Source of the DNA: Haemophilus sputorum CCUG 13788
GTDB lineage: Bacteria; Pseudomonadota; Gammaproteobacteria; Enterobacterales; Pasteurellaceae
DNA: 64,000 bases
Direction of reading: 5' to 3'
NCBI RefSeq assembly: GCF_000238795.1
Contig: NZ_AFNK01000053.1
Span: 148,662 to 212,661, forward strand
Made by a program: the position numbers and the translations under genes
In this document: positions 20,752 to 31,981 of the stretch, piece by piece
Layout of the letters: every line of letters begins with the position of its first letter
How positions within the stretch are numbered: position 1 is the stretch's first letter
Notes under the pieces: generated by a model
What the model saw: only the letters and a program-made list of their open reading frames with translations
What the model was told of the DNA's origin: nothing
The model's database searches: none

Positions 20752-22683
20752 ATGCCAATTATTACCTTACCTGATGGCTCTCAACGCCAATTCGATAATC
20801 CAGTTTCTGTATTAGAAGTTGCCCAATCTATTGGTGCAGGACTTGCAAAAGCAACTATTGCTGGTCGCGTAAACGGCGAACGCCGCGATGCATGCGATAT
20901 TATTGACCAAGATGCAACGCTTGAAATTATTACTGCAAAAGATGAAGACGGTTTAGAAATTATCCGCCACTCATGCGCACACTTATTAGGACATGCCATT
21001 AAACAATTATTCCCAGATGTAAAAATGGCTATTGGTCCAACTATCGAAAATGGTTTCTACTATGATGTAGATTTAGATCGCTCTCTTACTCAAGAAGATT
21101 TAGATGCGTTAGAAAAACGTATGTTAGAGTTAGCGAAAACAAACTACGATGTTGTGAAAAAACGCGTCAGCTGGCAAGAAGCAAGAGATACTTTTGAAGC
21201 GCGTAATGAGCCATACAAAATGGCTATTTTAGATGAAAATATTGAACGCACGGCAACACCTGCGTTATATCATCACGAAGAATATATTGATATGTGTCGT
21301 GGTCCGCATGTGCCAAATATGCGTTTCTGTCACCACTTCAAATTGCAAAAAATTGCAGGTGCTTACTGGCGTGGCGATAGCAAAAATAAAATGCTACAAC
21401 GTATTTACGGCACCGCTTGGGCAGATAAAAAACAATTAGCAGAGTATTTAACTCGCTTAGAAGAAGCTGCAAAACGCGATCACCGCCGTATTGGTAAAGC
21501 ATTAGATTTATATCATATGCAAGAAGAAGCACCGGGTATGGTGTTCTGGCATAATGATGGTTGGACAATTTTCCGTGAGCTAGAAACCTTTGTTCGTACC
21601 AAATTAAAAGAATACGATTACCAAGAAGTAAAAGGTCCATTTATGATGGATCGTGTACTTTGGGAGCGCACAGGCCACTGGCAAAACTATGCAGATTTAA
21701 TGTTCACTACACAATCTGAAAACCGTGAATACGCGATCAAACCAATGAACTGCCCAGGTCACGTTCAGATTTTTAACCAAGGTTTAAAATCTTACCGTGA
21801 TTTACCAATTCGTATGGCAGAATTTGGTTCTTGCCACCGTAACGAGCCATCAGGTTCATTGCATGGTTTAATGCGTGTTCGTGGCTTTACGCAAGATGAT
21901 GCGCATATTTTCTGTACTGAAGATCAAATTGAATCTGAAGTAACATCGTGCATCAAAATGGTATATGACATTTATAGTACTTTCGGCTTTACTAACATTG
22001 CAGTAAAACTTTCAACTCGTCCAGAAAACCGTATCGGTGCAGACGAAATGTGGGATAGAGCAGAAGCAGGCTTAGCTGCAGCTTTAGCGCATAATGGTTT
22101 GGAATATGAAATCCAAGAAGGTGAAGGTGCATTCTATGGTCCGAAAATTGAGTTTGCATTACGTGACTGTTTAGGTCGTGAATGGCAGTGCGGTACAGTT
22201 CAATTAGACTTTGCTTTACCAGGTCGTTTAGATGCTTCTTATGTCGCAGAAGACAATGGTCGTCGTACACCAGTGATGATTCACCGTGCGATTTTAGGTT
22301 CTATTGAACGTTTCATTGGTATCATTACCGAAGAATATGCAGGTTTCTTCCCAGCATGGCTTGCGCCTGTTCAAGCTGTGGTAATGAACATCACAGATAG
22401 CCAAGCAGATTATGTTCAAAAAGTAGTAAAACAACTTTCAGATTTAGGGTTACGCGTTAAAGCAGACTTACGTAACGAAAAAGTTGGTTTTAAAATTCGG
22501 GAACATACTTTACGTCGTGTACCTTATATGCTGGTTTGTGGCGATAAAGAGATCGCAGAAGGTAAGATTGCGGTACGTACCCGTAAAGGGGCAGATTTAG
22601 GCACATTCGCGGTTGAAGAATTTGCTCAAATCTTGAAAAACCAAGTTCGTGCACGTGAGCTTAAATTATTAAATGAAGAATAA
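20752..22683 (+). CDS. thrS: Threonyl-tRNA synthetase
   Basis: A 643-residue class II synthetase (E. coli 642). In order it has a TGS domain (MPIITLPDG, about 1-60), the editing domain with HxxxH ([10 protein letters not shown], about 73-82), the catalytic core with motif 2 ([11 protein letters not shown]) and motif 3, and the anticodon-binding domain from about residue 535. The start is clear, with AGGA 7 nt upstream. The leader carries a terminator-like hairpin and an anticodon-arm mimic, so ThrRS probably represses its own translation as in E. coli. It is followed by a terminator and rpmE; infC is not adjacent, unlike in enterobacteria. Confidence 0.98.
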   Translation: MPIITLPDGSQRQFDNPVSVLEVAQSIGAGLAKATIAGRVNGERRDACDIIDQDATLEIITAKDEDGLEIIRHSCAHLLGHAIKQLFPDVKMAIGPTIENGFYYDVDLDRSLTQEDLDALEKRMLELAKTNYDVVKKRVSWQEARDTFEARNEPYKMAILDENIERTATPALYHHEEYIDMCRGPHVPNMRFCHHFKLQKIAGAYWRGDSKNKMLQRIYGTAWADKKQLAEYLTRLEEAAKRDHRRIGKALDLYHMQEEAPGMVFWHNDGWTIFRELETFVRTKLKEYDYQEVKGPFMMDRVLWERTGHWQNYADLMFTTQSENREYAIKPMNCPGHVQIFNQGLKSYRDLPIRMAEFGSCHRNEPSGSLHGLMRVRGFTQDDAHIFCTEDQIESEVTSCIKMVYDIYSTFGFTNIAVKLSTRPENRIGADEMWDRAEAGLAAALAHNGLEYEIQEGEGAFYGPKIEFALRDCLGREWQCGTVQLDFALPGRLDASYVAEDNGRRTPVMIHRAILGSIERFIGIITEEYAGFFPAWLAPVQAVVMNITDSQADYVQKVVKQLSDLGLRVKADLRNEKVGFKIREHTLRRVPYMLVCGDKEIAEGKIAVRTRKGADLGTFAVEEFAQILKNQVRARELKLLNEE

Positions 22684-22700
22684 TTTGTAAAAGCCTGAAG

Positions 22701-22745
22701 AAAAAACACCGCTTGTAAGCCTATTTACAGCGGTGTTTTTATTCA
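22701..22745 (+). terminator. Intrinsic terminator after thrS
   Basis: AAAAACACCGCT pairs with AGCGGTGTTTTT, extended by TGTAA/TTACA with one bulge, and ends in a T-run. Confidence 0.9.
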
Positions 22746-22898
22746 TTTATTGGTTGATCTCCACAGGAAATTCACATAAAATACGGGCTCTTTTTGGTGC
22801 TAAATTTAGATTTAGCGTATTATTAATCACATATGGTACTTATCAGCGGTTCTTTTGAAACAAGATAAGCAGCGATATGGCTTCTTACGAGGTTCTCC

Positions 22899-23111
22899 AT
22901 GAAACAAGGTATTCACCCAGAATATACTGAAGTTACTGCAACATGTTCTTGCGGTAACGTAGTTAAAACTCGCTCAACAGTGGGCAAAAACTTAAACTTA
23001 GACGTATGTGGCAACTGCCACCCGTTCTACACTGGTAAACAACGTGTTGTTGATACTGGTGGCCGTGTTGAACGTTTTAACAAACGTTTCAGCATCCCAA
23101 GCACAAAATAA
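22899..23111 (+). CDS. rpmE: Ribosomal protein bL31, zinc-binding form
   Basis: A 70-residue protein of the large subunit that bridges to the small subunit head. It has the four zinc cysteines C16, C18, C37 and C40, so it is the zinc-requiring C+ paralogue. The start follows ACGAGGTTCTCC. A leader of about 100 nt precedes it; E. coli rpmE is known to be autoregulated through its leader, but I could not identify a matching structure here. It is a single-gene unit between two terminators. Confidence 0.98.
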   Translation: MKQGIHPEYTEVTATCSCGNVVKTRSTVGKNLNLDVCGNCHPFYTGKQRVVDTGGRVERFNKRFSIPSTK

Positions 23112-23131
23112 TTTTAATCAATTATATGTGA

Positions 23132-23159
23132 AAAAAACCTCGCTAAAGCGAGGTTTTTT
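23132..23159. terminator. Bidirectional terminator after rpmE
   Basis: AAAAAACCTCGCT pairs with AGCGAGGTTTTTT, flanked by A-run and T-run. It serves rpmE and the converging glycosyltransferase gene. Confidence 0.9.
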
Positions 23160-23178
23160 GCTATTAAACAGTTAGGGG

Positions 23179-24201
23179 TTATTGTAATTTTGCAATTTGT
23201 TGATTAAGCCAAGCAGCAGCAATTTGCATATCAAAGCCCATAGTATCATTATTATGTTCAGAGAACGCTTTACCCACAAGTGTCAAAATTTCCGTATTTT
23301 TCATTGATGCTGGTGCCCATTGATATAATGTTTTCTCATTATTTGAGTAAAATGCTAGCAATGGTTTACATTTCGCACAAGCAATATGCACCCCTCCACC
23401 ATCTACAGAAACCACAATATCAGCGGAATCAATTAGCGCAAAATATTCGAAAAGATTGGTTTTTGGCGCTAACGCTAAATTTTCCATAGGTGTTAATTGG
23501 CTAAAATAGGCTTCACTGCCTTGAGTATTTGTCATTAATAGTTGACAGTGCGAGGTATCAATATTTTCCAGCAATTGATTTAATTCTAATGCAGGTAATG
23601 CACGAGTACTGCCTTGTGGGTTCAGTAAGATTTTTACACGATTGTTATTTTGCCAATAAGATTTTTCTGGATCGAGTGAGAAATGTGGTAATTCGTAGCA
23701 AACCTCAGGATTCAGTGCTTTTGCAAACGATGTATAATTTAAATAATCTTTAAAATGTGTCCGATCTGGCACCTGTACTGACTCATCATAATTTTCCACA
23801 GTTTGTAAATTGTAGTGTTTTTTTGCCCGCTTGCCGAAGTTGATTACCCATTTAGGAGCAAGTAAAGCATCTAAAATAATACTTTTTGAGGTAAAAGAGG
23901 GAAGAAAATCAAGATAAAGATCCCATTTTTTTCGCTCTGAAAGATAACTAGAAGCTTTGTCTGTTAATAGTGTATCTACAATTTGAGATGCTTTATAAAG
24001 TGCCTCACAACGTGGTGTTACGAGTACGCCAATTTTAATATGCGGGAATGCTTTTTTTAATTGTCTTAAGTGAGCGAGATGAACAATGGTATCACCCACA
24101 GCGCTGCCAATTGGCTTAAGTAATATGCTTTGACACTGGTTTAAATCTATAGGCAATTTCTTTTTTTTATGCCCAAATAGCTTTGCGATTAAGGATTTCA
24201 T
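23179..24201 (-). CDS. Family 9 glycosyltransferase (heptosyltransferase-like)
   Basis: A 340-residue GT9 protein. The N-terminal Rossmann half starts ILLKPIGSAVGDTIVHLAHLRQLKKAFP. The nucleotide-sugar half carries LLNPQGSTRALP and the conserved VVSVDGGGVHIACA segment, equivalent to the D-(S/T)-G-xxHIA motif of ADP-heptose transferases. It probably adds a sugar to the lipooligosaccharide core, at the cytoplasmic face of the inner membrane. The basic N terminus (FGHKKKK) would suit membrane contact. The acceptor cannot be read from sequence. It is divergent from a second GT9 gene across 102 bp. Confidence 0.82.
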   Translation of the reverse strand: MKSLIAKLFGHKKKKLPIDLNQCQSILLKPIGSAVGDTIVHLAHLRQLKKAFPHIKIGVLVTPRCEALYKASQIVDTLLTDKASSYLSERKKWDLYLDFLPSFTSKSIILDALLAPKWVINFGKRAKKHYNLQTVENYDESVQVPDRTHFKDYLNYTSFAKALNPEVCYELPHFSLDPEKSYWQNNNRVKILLNPQGSTRALPALELNQLLENIDTSHCQLLMTNTQGSEAYFSQLTPMENLALAPKTNLFEYFALIDSADIVVSVDGGGVHIACAKCKPLLAFYSNNEKTLYQWAPASMKNTEILTLVGKAFSEHNNDTMGFDMQIAAAWLNQQIAKLQ

Positions 24202-24303
24202 ATTTCAATTTTTTAATGATAGTATTAACAAAATATATCAAAGTTTTTTGGCTTAAGGAAGATTGAATAACTTCAACATAGCGCGAATTTAAAAGAGTCT
24301 ATA

Positions 24304-25329
24304 ATGCGTTTAAAATTCATATTAAGAAAATATCGCCTAAAATTAGGAAAATGTTTTTTAGATAAAAAGAACACGCAAGCTACACCCGTTTTTCCCCCTA
24401 AAAGCATATTATTTTTAAGACAAGATGGAAAAATTGGCGATTATATTGTGAGTTCTTTTGTTTTTCGTGAAATTAAAAAACAATCTCCCCAAACAAAAAT
24501 TGGGGTAGTGTGTTCTGCACAAAATGCATACTTGTTTGAGCAAAATCCGAATATTGATGCATTATATTTAGTGAAAACGAAAGATATCCTAGATTATTAC
24601 CGTTGTGGTAAGAAACTTGCGGCTGAGCAATATGATGTAGTGATTGATCCAACCTTAACTTTGCGTAATCGCGATTTATTATTTTTACGCACGATAGGCG
24701 CTAAATCTTATATTGGTTATCAAAAAGAAGATTATCAATTATTTGATCGGAATATTCCTGCACAGTCAGTTCATTATGTTGAAATTTATCGTCAAGCATT
24801 AGAAATCGCTGGTTTTTCGCATATTAACACGGAATATGATATGCCAAGCAATGCTCAGTCTTCTCAAGCAGTTGCAGAATTTTTAGTAGCACATCAATTA
24901 GAAGATTATGTTGCTGTGAATTTTTTTGGAGCGGGCTCAGCGCGCCGTTTTAATGAAGATTCAATGGTCGCTTTGCTAAATCATTTATCAGCGCAAACAA
25001 AATCCATTGTGTTACTAACTTTTCCAGCTGTAACAGAAAAAATGAAGGCACTAGCCAAGCGTTATGCGAATGTTTTTATATTTGAGAAAACACAAACCGT
25101 TTTTGATACGATTGAGTTGATCAAACATTCAAAAATGGTGGTTTCTCCAGATACGGCGATTGTGCATATTGCTAGCGGTTTTCATAAACCGACAGTGGCT
25201 TTTTATAGTTTAGATGAAGAAAACTTTGTGCATTGGCAGCCGAATAATTCAGCTAAAACACAGATTATTCGCTTTGATAAGAGTGTGAATGAAGTTGACT
25301 TTAAGCAAGTTAAAGCCAATTTAGCCTAA
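24304..25329 (+). CDS. Family 9 glycosyltransferase (heptosyltransferase-like)
   Basis: A 341-residue GT9 protein with the N-terminal ILFLRQDGKIGDYIVSSFVFREIK, the central NFFGAGSARRF and the C-terminal VVSPDTAIVHIASGFHKPTVAFYS. The PDTAIVHIA segment is the hallmark of the family. It is likely an ADP-heptose or related transferase for the lipooligosaccharide core. It is only distantly similar to its divergent neighbour at 23179, so the two probably make different linkages. The start has a weak AGAG ribosome site. An uptake-signal dyad terminator follows. Confidence 0.82.
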   Translation: MRLKFILRKYRLKLGKCFLDKKNTQATPVFPPKSILFLRQDGKIGDYIVSSFVFREIKKQSPQTKIGVVCSAQNAYLFEQNPNIDALYLVKTKDILDYYRCGKKLAAEQYDVVIDPTLTLRNRDLLFLRTIGAKSYIGYQKEDYQLFDRNIPAQSVHYVEIYRQALEIAGFSHINTEYDMPSNAQSSQAVAEFLVAHQLEDYVAVNFFGAGSARRFNEDSMVALLNHLSAQTKSIVLLTFPAVTEKMKALAKRYANVFIFEKTQTVFDTIELIKHSKMVVSPDTAIVHIASGFHKPTVAFYSLDEENFVHWQPNNSAKTQIIRFDKSVNEVDFKQVKANLA

Positions 25330-25331
25330 TT

Positions 25332-25393
25332 CAAGCGGTCATTTTTCTTTCCTCTTTTGCTATTGCAAAATGATTAAGAAAAATGACCGCTTG
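25332..25393. terminator. Uptake-signal dyad terminator (18-bp stem)
   Basis: CAAGCGGTCATTTTTCTT (25332-25349) is exactly complementary to 25376-25393. It lies between the convergent glycosyltransferase and greB genes, with T-runs in both directions inside the arms. Confidence 0.85.
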
Positions 25394-25397
25394 TTGA

Positions 25398-25886
25398 TTA
25401 GTACAGATTCTCTTTTTCGTACCAAATTCGGTTTACATACAAAAATGCTTTTCCGTTTGGGGTGGCTACTTCAATCTCATCTCCTTCGATTTTACCGATT
25501 AAAGCTCGCGCGACAGGGGCATCAATTGAAATCCAGTTCTTGGCAGGAGAAAACTCATCGCAACCTACAATGCGGTATTGTTTGAGTTCTCCCTCTTCAT
25601 TTTCTAATTCTACCCAAGCGCCGAAGAAGACTTTGCCTTCTTGCTTCGGGTGATAATCCACAATTTGCAACACTTCTAGCCGTTTAGATAGAAAACGAAT
25701 ACGACGATCAATTTCACGCAAGCGACGTTTTCCGTAAATATATTCGGCATTTTCACTGCGATCACCTAAAGCGGCTGCATCAGAAACAGCTTGCGTGACT
25801 TTAGGGCGTTCATCTTTCCACAAAAACTTAAGTTCTTGATCTAATGCTTGCCAGCCTGATCGGGTGATGTAATTTGATTTTGACAT
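25398..25886 (-). CDS. greB: Transcript cleavage factor GreB
   Basis: A 162-residue factor (E. coli 158) that enters the RNA polymerase secondary channel and rescues backtracked complexes. The coiled-coil tip carries the catalytic acidic pair in GDRSENAEY (D42, E45). The C-terminal FKBP-like domain (VARALIGKIEGDEIEVATPNG) follows. It is GreB rather than GreA by the basic patch and the KRRLREIDRRIRFL helix. Its ATG overlaps the pepB stop by one base (TAATG), so it is coupled to pepB. Confidence 0.95.
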   Translation of the reverse strand: MSKSNYITRSGWQALDQELKFLWKDERPKVTQAVSDAAALGDRSENAEYIYGKRRLREIDRRIRFLSKRLEVLQIVDYHPKQEGKVFFGAWVELENEEGELKQYRIVGCDEFSPAKNWISIDAPVARALIGKIEGDEIEVATPNGKAFLYVNRIWYEKENLY

Positions 25887-27178
25887 TACGCTTTACTCAA
25901 TAATAATTGTGCAAGCGTTCTCATACCTAAGCCCGTTGCACCTGCCGCCCATAAATCAGATGGCGTTTTACGGAAAGTGGCAGAAGCATCAATATGTAGC
26001 CAATTTTTGGCGTAATTTTCCACAAAATAAGATAAAAATGCGGTAGCCGTACTTGCACCTGCACCAACAGGCACTGAACCAATATTAGCAATATCTGCAA
26101 ATTGCGAACTAATTTGATGACGATGAAACGCTTCAAAAGGTAAACGCCAGAATGGTTCTTGTGTTGTTTTCGCTGCATCAAACAGCGCATCAACTAGCTG
26201 ATCATCTAGAGAAAGTACACTATGGTAGTCGTTGCCAACAGCAACTTTGGCTGCGCCAGTCAGCGTTGCGGCATCAATTAACATTTTGGCATTTTGTTTA
26301 TCGGCTTCAATTAAGCCATCAGCTAATACTAAGCGACCTTCTGCATCCGTGTTTAACACTTCCACGCTTACGCCATTCGGGTAACGAATAATATCGCCTA
26401 ATTTGAAGGCATTATGGCTAACCATATTTTCTGCACAGCAGAGGTATAATTTAACGCGCTGAGTTAAGCCTTGAGCAATCGCAAAACCTAGAGAAGCCGT
26501 CATTAACGCGGCGCCTCCCATGTCAGTGCGCATGGTGCTCATAGAGTCACTTGGTTTTAAACTGTAGCCGCCAGTATCAAAAGTAATGCCTTTGCCAACT
26601 AAGCAAGCCAGTACAGGGGCATTCGGATCGTTACTTGGATTAAAATCTAACTGCAACATCGCTGGTGGATTGGCAGAACCTTTTCCGACAGTCCAAATCC
26701 CAACATAACCTTGCTCACGCAATGCTTCGCCTGAAATGATTTTATAGTTAATGGCATTTTCTAACCCTACAGACTTAGCTTGTTCTGTTAAGAAATGTGC
26801 TGCTTTTTCTGCTAATAATTGGGGCGTAAGTTCATCAGAAGGGGCGTTAATCACATCACGCAAGAAAGCTGTGCATTGACGACGTTGTTCAAATTCAGCT
26901 TGTTTTGACAATACTGGATATTGCACGTTTCCTGGATTTTTTACACTGTAAAAACCTTGTTCAAATGCCCAACATTGTTCTAGCCCCCAGTTTTCACCGT
27001 TAAGGGCGACTTGTTCAATTCCTTGAGATTTAATTTTTCTTGCTGCACGTTGAATAGCACTGTGATCGTCAAAATCTTTAACATGAATTGTCATGCCTAA
27101 TTCATTTGCAGAGAGGAGCGCATTTTTACCCCATTGTTCAGGTGCAGATGTTGTTGAAAGCGAAATTTGCATCGTCAT
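25886..27178 (-). CDS. pepB: Peptidase B (leucyl aminopeptidase family M17)
   Basis: A 430-residue cytosolic aminopeptidase (E. coli PepB 427) with the M17 signature [14 protein letters not shown]. Upstream are metal ligands in [19 protein letters not shown] and DMGGAA. The N-terminal domain contains the [11 protein letters not shown] and CWAFEQGF segments typical of PepB and not PepA. AAGGAC precedes the start; a second ATG two codons later is possible. It is first in a two-gene unit with greB. Confidence 0.95.
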   Translation of the reverse strand: MTMQISLSTTSAPEQWGKNALLSANELGMTIHVKDFDDHSAIQRAARKIKSQGIEQVALNGENWGLEQCWAFEQGFYSVKNPGNVQYPVLSKQAEFEQRRQCTAFLRDVINAPSDELTPQLLAEKAAHFLTEQAKSVGLENAINYKIISGEALREQGYVGIWTVGKGSANPPAMLQLDFNPSNDPNAPVLACLVGKGITFDTGGYSLKPSDSMSTMRTDMGGAALMTASLGFAIAQGLTQRVKLYLCCAENMVSHNAFKLGDIIRYPNGVSVEVLNTDAEGRLVLADGLIEADKQNAKMLIDAATLTGAAKVAVGNDYHSVLSLDDQLVDALFDAAKTTQEPFWRLPFEAFHRHQISSQFADIANIGSVPVGAGASTATAFLSYFVENYAKNWLHIDASATFRKTPSDLWAAGATGLGMRTLAQLLLSKA

Positions 27179-27198
27179 AAGAAGTCCTTAAAAAAACA

Positions 27199-27252
27199 AA
27201 GCGGTCAGATTTTATCGTTATTTTGCAAAAATAGAGATAAATCCGACCGCTT
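27199..27252 (-). terminator. Uptake-signal dyad between the e(P4) gene and pepB
   Basis: AAGCGGTC (27199-27206) and GACCGCTT (27245-27252) pair, with TTTTGCAAAA in the loop. It is placed just after the e(P4) stop codon on the minus strand. Confidence 0.7.
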
Positions 27253-27268
27253 GAAAAGAGAGAGGAGA

Positions 27269-28096
<828 letters not shown>

Positions 28097-28199
28097 CTAG
28101 TGTGAAATGAAAAAACGATTTAATAATGAATGTGTGAAATGTTACTCCTTTTGAGGATCACTGTCTATAAAATTTAGGCTACAAACAAGCGGTCTAATT

Positions 28200-28535
28200 T
28201 TATAAGCATTTTGCAGGTTTGGGTAATCCAGCAATTTTTGTAGCTTGTTTGGCTGGGCCATCAGGAAATAGACGTTGTAAGTATCGGCTAGTGCCTTTTT
28301 CTTCGCCGAATTTCTGTGCCATTGCTTTAACAAGCATACGAATGGCGGGAGAGGTTTGATATTCCTCGTAGAAATCACGCACTAAATAAATAATTTCCCA
28401 ATGTTCTGGTGTTAATAGGATCCGTTCTTTTTCAGCGATTTTTTCTGCTAAGGCTTCAGACCAGTCTGAAAGGTTTTTGAGGTAACCCGCTTCATCAGTC
28501 GGGTAGTTTTGATCATTAAGTGAAATAGTATGCAT
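28200..28535 (-). CDS. tusE: Sulfur relay protein TusE (DsrC family)
   Basis: A 111-residue DsrC/TusE protein that passes persulfide sulfur from TusBCD to MnmA for 2-thiouridine at tRNA wobble position 34. The conserved C-terminal arm ends GLPKPAKCL with the acceptor cysteine next to last. [19 protein letters not shown] and [20 protein letters not shown] match E. coli TusE (109). An upstream GTG at 28562 would make the terminator hairpin coding, so the ATG at 28535 is preferred; it has no Shine-Dalgarno sequence. It follows yccA as in E. coli. Confidence 0.92.
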   Translation of the reverse strand: MHTISLNDQNYPTDEAGYLKNLSDWSEALAEKIAEKERILLTPEHWEIIYLVRDFYEEYQTSPAIRMLVKAMAQKFGEEKGTSRYLQRLFPDGPAKQATKIAGLPKPAKCL

Positions 28536-28539
28536 CAAT

Positions 28540-28563
28540 AAAAAGTGCCACAATTGTGGCACT
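28540..28563 (-). terminator. 20-bp palindrome and T-run between yccA and tusE
   Basis: AGTGCCACAATTGTGGCACT (28544-28563) is a perfect palindrome. On the minus strand it is followed by TTTT, and the tusE ATG begins 8 nt beyond the palindrome. Confidence 0.85.
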
Positions 28564-28584
28564 CTCCTATATTAGATTTAGTGA

Positions 28585-29250
28585 TTAGTCGTCGCTGCTT
28601 AATACGCCGAAGATTTGTAAGAAGCTGACGAATAAGTTATACAGTGAAACATATAAATCTACGGTTGCGCGAATATAGTTCGTTTCACCATTGTGGATAA
28701 TATTGCTTGTGGTTAGTAATATTGCACCGCTTGAGAAGATGACAAATAAACCTGATAACGCTAAGCTTAATGCTGGGATATGAAGGAAAATATTGGCAAT
28801 CACACCCACTAATAACACCACAAATAGTGCCATCATCATGCCGCTTAAAAACGACATATCTTTTTTGGTGGTTAACACGTAAGCAGAGCATGCAAAGAAA
28901 ACTAATGCAGTTGCGCCTAATGCTAATGCGACAGCATCACCCAAACCTGCACCTAAATAGCGGTTTAAAATTGGGCCTAGGGTATAACCTAAAAAGCCGG
29001 TTAAAGCGAACACGCTTAAAATGCCTGCGCCACTGTTAGCTGTTGCATTGGTTAGGAATAATAAACCATAGAAGCCAGCAAGTACGCCCCACCATGGTAG
29101 TGCTGGTGCGTTCATTGACATCGCAACAAAAGCGATTACAGATGAGAAAACCAACGTCATACTAAGTAAAAGGTAAGTATTACGAAGTACTTTATGCGTT
29201 GATAATAGCGATTCAGATTGTGCGCTGCTATGCGCTAAACGATTTTCCAT
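28585..29250 (-). CDS. yccA: Bax-inhibitor-1/YccA family membrane protein
   Basis: A 221-residue inner-membrane protein with seven hydrophobic segments, matching E. coli YccA (219). YccA is a substrate and modulator of the FtsH protease. The N terminus is cytoplasmic and polar ([26 protein letters not shown]), and the C terminus [22 protein letters not shown] is the conserved family end. It is upstream of tusE; a strong hairpin separates them. hflK and hflC, also FtsH modulators, lie elsewhere in this window at 33.9-36.0 kb. Confidence 0.95.
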   Translation of the reverse strand: MENRLAHSSAQSESLLSTHKVLRNTYLLLSMTLVFSSVIAFVAMSMNAPALPWWGVLAGFYGLLFLTNATANSGAGILSVFALTGFLGYTLGPILNRYLGAGLGDAVALALGATALVFFACSAYVLTTKKDMSFLSGMMMALFVVLLVGVIANIFLHIPALSLALSGLFVIFSSGAILLTTSNIIHNGETNYIRATVDLYVSLYNLFVSFLQIFGVLSSDD

Positions 29251-29404
29251 AATTTCTCCGTATTAAATAAGAATTGGATCACAATAGATTTGATCTAAAT
29301 AAATCTTGTACAAATTATCGGTAAATACTATTAAAGTCAATCGAAAAATCTGCAAAATATATGATACACTTTCATCGAAAAATTAACCTCCGCAACTTTG
29401 CATT

Positions 29405-29956
29405 ATGAAACTAAATTTTCCAACCTATTTAACCCTGTTTCGAGTGGTGCTCATTCCGCTTTTTGTGATGGCGTTTTATTTGCCGCCGCAATGGTATGCG
29501 CCTGAAATTTCAACGTTGATCTTCTTTATTGCTTCAATAACAGATGCTTTTGATGGTTATCTTGCCCGTAAGTGGAATCAAACCACTCGTCTTGGTGCAT
29601 TTTTAGACCCAGTTGCGGATAAAGTTTTAGTGGCGGTGGCATTTGTTTGTGTGGTGGAGTATTACCATACATGGTGGGTGACGATTCCAGTTTGTATTAT
29701 GATTGGACGGGAAATTTTAATTTCAGCATTGCGAGAATGGATGGCGGAAATTGGAGAGCGAGCAAGTGTGGCGGTTTCTATTTGGGGGAAAGTTAAAACA
29801 AGCGCACAAATGCTCGCACTTGGTGGCATGTTATGGCGCCAAAGTGAATTTATGGAAATTTTAGCTTTTATTCTATTATATGTGGCAGCTATTTTGACGA
29901 TTTGGTCGATGCTGCAATATTTACAAGCCTCCAAATCAAGCTTATTAAAATTCTAA
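29405..29956 (+). CDS. pgsA: CDP-diacylglycerol--glycerol-3-phosphate 3-phosphatidyltransferase
   Basis: A 183-residue inner-membrane enzyme (E. coli 182) that makes phosphatidylglycerol phosphate, the first step to phosphatidylglycerol and cardiolipin. The CDP-alcohol phosphatidyltransferase motif DG-x2-AR-x8-G-x3-D-x3-D is complete in [12 protein letters not shown] followed by [12 protein letters not shown]. About four or five membrane segments are seen. A terminator follows immediately, then uvrC; the pgsA/uvrC neighbourhood is conserved in gammaproteobacteria. Confidence 0.96.
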   Translation: MKLNFPTYLTLFRVVLIPLFVMAFYLPPQWYAPEISTLIFFIASITDAFDGYLARKWNQTTRLGAFLDPVADKVLVAVAFVCVVEYYHTWWVTIPVCIMIGREILISALREWMAEIGERASVAVSIWGKVKTSAQMLALGGMLWRQSEFMEILAFILLYVAAILTIWSMLQYLQASKSSLLKF

Positions 29957-29963
29957 TGATTTC

Positions 29964-29990
29964 CCCCTTCTTTGACGAAGGGGATTTTTT
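29964..29990 (+). terminator. Intrinsic terminator between pgsA and uvrC
   Basis: CCCCTTC-TTTGAC-GAAGGGG followed by A and a T-run. The uvrC start lies only 14 bp beyond the stem, so readthrough or an internal pgsA promoter must supply uvrC. Confidence 0.88.
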
Positions 29991-29997
29991 TATTATT

Positions 29998-31836
29998 ATG
30001 TCTGAATTTGATTCTAAATCCTTTCTTGCGGATGTCCCGCATTTGCCTGGTGTTTATCGCATGTATGATGCCAGCAATACGATTATCTATGTTGGTAAGG
30101 CCAAAGATCTCAAAAAGCGCCTTTCAAGCTATTTTCGTAGCCAGCTTGCTAGTAAGAAAACCGAAGCACTGGTTGCTAACATCGCGCATATTGAAACGAC
30201 GATTACCCATTCTGAAACGGAAGCATTGCTGTTAGAGCATAACTACATCAAAGAAAATCAGCCGAAATATAATGTTTTACTGCGTGACGATAAATCTTAT
30301 CCTTATATCTTATTAACCAAGCACAAACATCCACGTGTAATGTCTTTTCGTGGGAGCAAAAAAGTTGCTGGTGAGTATTTCGGCCCTTATCCGAATGCTG
30401 GTGCAGTGCGTGAGAGTTTGAATTTATTACAAAAGTTATTTCCTATTCGACAATGTGAAGATAGCTATTACAAAAACCGTTCTCGGCCGTGTTTGCAATA
30501 TCAAATTGGGCGTTGTTTAGCGCCTTGTGTCGAAGGCTATTGCAGTGAAGAGGCTTATGCGCAACAAGTGAATCTGGTACGGTTATTTTTACAAGGCAAG
30601 GATAGCCAAGTGGTACAGCATTTGGTAGAAAAAATGGAAACCGCGGCTGCCGATTTAGATTTTGAAGCGGCTGCACGTTTTCGTGATCAAATTCAAGCCG
30701 TACGCGCAGTACAAGAAAAACAGTTTGTCAGCAATGATCGCATCGATGACTTAGATATTCTCTCTATTGCGTATTTACACGGTCTAGCTTGCGTGCATAT
30801 TCTGTTTGTGCGCCACGGCAAAGTGTTGGGTAATCGTTCTTATTTTCCAAAAGTGCCGAATAATACCGATTTAACTGAACTAGCAGATACTTTTGTTGGG
30901 CAGTTTTATTTGCAGATGAATCCACATCGAACAATGCCAAATCAGATCATCCTCGATCAAAAACTTTCTGATGCTGAAGCTTTGTCACAATTATTGAGTG
31001 AGCAAGCTGGCCACAAAGTTAGCATTATTGATAAAAGCGTACGAGGAGAGAAGAATCGTTATCTTGCCTTAGCAAGAACCAATGCTGAAGCCGCATTGTT
31101 ACTGCAATTAAAACAAGATGACAACATTCGCAAGCGGTATGATTCTTTACAAGATTTGCTAAAAATGCCAGCGATTAAACGCATGGAGTGTTTCGATATT
31201 TCGCATACTATGGGCGAGCAAACAGTCGCTTCTTGCGTGGTTTTTGATGAAAATGGGCCATTAAAATCGGATTATCGTCGTTTTAACATTACAGGCATTA
31301 CTGGCGGAGATGACTATGCGGCGATGGAGCAAGCACTGTTAAAACGTTATGACAAGCCACTTCCACCTGAAAAAATTCCAGACATTATTTTTATTGATGG
31401 AGGCAAAGGGCAACTTAATCGTGCGTTAGAAGTTTTCGATCGTTTACAGGTTGAATGGGATAAGCGCAAGCCATTGCTGATCGGTGTGGCAAAAGGCGTC
31501 GAGCGGAAAGCTGGTTTAGAAACGCTGATTATCAGTAAGTGGGATAAAGAAATTCACTTACCAATTGATAGTCCTGCGTTGCATCTTATTCAGCATATTC
31601 GTGATGAATCGCATAACCATGCGATCAGCGGGCATCGCAAAAAACGTCAAAAAGCGTTTACTGAAAGTGGATTAGAGTCGATTGCTGGCGTAGGCGCAAA
31701 ACGCCGTCAGGCATTATTGAAGTATTTAGGCGGGATGCAAGGAGTAAAATCTGCAACCTTAGAAGAGATTCAATCCGTGCCAGGTATTTCTAAAGCCTTA
31801 GCAGAAGTCATTTTTGATACGCTACAAAATAGTTAA
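29998..31836 (+). CDS. uvrC: Excinuclease ABC subunit C
   Basis: A 612-residue dual-incision nuclease of nucleotide excision repair (E. coli 610). Order of domains: GIY-YIG ([21 protein letters not shown], about 17-37, given in part), UVR UvrB-binding motif ([23 protein letters not shown] region, about 205-225), RNase-H-like nuclease domain ([25 protein letters not shown]), and tandem helix-hairpin-helix at the C terminus ([13 protein letters not shown]). The longer frame from 29902 overlaps pgsA and the terminator; [10 protein letters not shown] at 29998 matches the family start. GGGGA, in the terminator's 3' arm, is the only candidate ribosome site. Confidence 0.96.
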   Translation: MSEFDSKSFLADVPHLPGVYRMYDASNTIIYVGKAKDLKKRLSSYFRSQLASKKTEALVANIAHIETTITHSETEALLLEHNYIKENQPKYNVLLRDDKSYPYILLTKHKHPRVMSFRGSKKVAGEYFGPYPNAGAVRESLNLLQKLFPIRQCEDSYYKNRSRPCLQYQIGRCLAPCVEGYCSEEAYAQQVNLVRLFLQGKDSQVVQHLVEKMETAAADLDFEAAARFRDQIQAVRAVQEKQFVSNDRIDDLDILSIAYLHGLACVHILFVRHGKVLGNRSYFPKVPNNTDLTELADTFVGQFYLQMNPHRTMPNQIILDQKLSDAEALSQLLSEQAGHKVSIIDKSVRGEKNRYLALARTNAEAALLLQLKQDDNIRKRYDSLQDLLKMPAIKRMECFDISHTMGEQTVASCVVFDENGPLKSDYRRFNITGITGGDDYAAMEQALLKRYDKPLPPEKIPDIIFIDGGKGQLNRALEVFDRLQVEWDKRKPLLIGVAKGVERKAGLETLIISKWDKEIHLPIDSPALHLIQHIRDESHNHAISGHRKKRQKAFTESGLESIAGVGAKRRQALLKYLGGMQGVKSATLEEIQSVPGISKALAEVIFDTLQNS

Positions 31837-31838
31837 TA

Positions 31839-31902
31839 ACAAGCGGTTAAATTTTTAGAGATTTTCGCAAAATTGTTTGAAAATTTGACCGCTTGTTTTT
31901 TT
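31839..31902 (+). terminator. Uptake-signal dyad terminator after uvrC
   Basis: ACAAGCGGTTAAATTTT and AAAATTTGACCGCTTGT pair with one mismatch, followed by a T-run. Confidence 0.85.
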
Positions 31903-31913
31903 ATATTTCAAAT

Positions 31914-31929
31914 AAGCAAACGTTTGCGT
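31914..31929. promoter_or_regulatory. PurR box
   Basis: AAGCAAACGTTTGCGT differs from the PurR consensus ACGCAAACGTTTGCGT at one base. It lies 53 bp upstream of the NCS2 permease start, in its promoter region. Confidence 0.85.
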
Positions 31930-31981
31930 GATGTTTGGTAAAGCCGTATAATGCGCCAAGTTTTTTTCTTTTGAGGATCTT

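Noticed and set aside
25370..25585. Small open frame over the greB 3' end
   Set aside because: It is antisense to greB, begins in the uptake-signal dyad and has no family resemblance.
28142..28378. Open frame overlapping tusE in another frame
   Set aside because: tusE is a well-conserved family member; the overlapping frame is a shadow.
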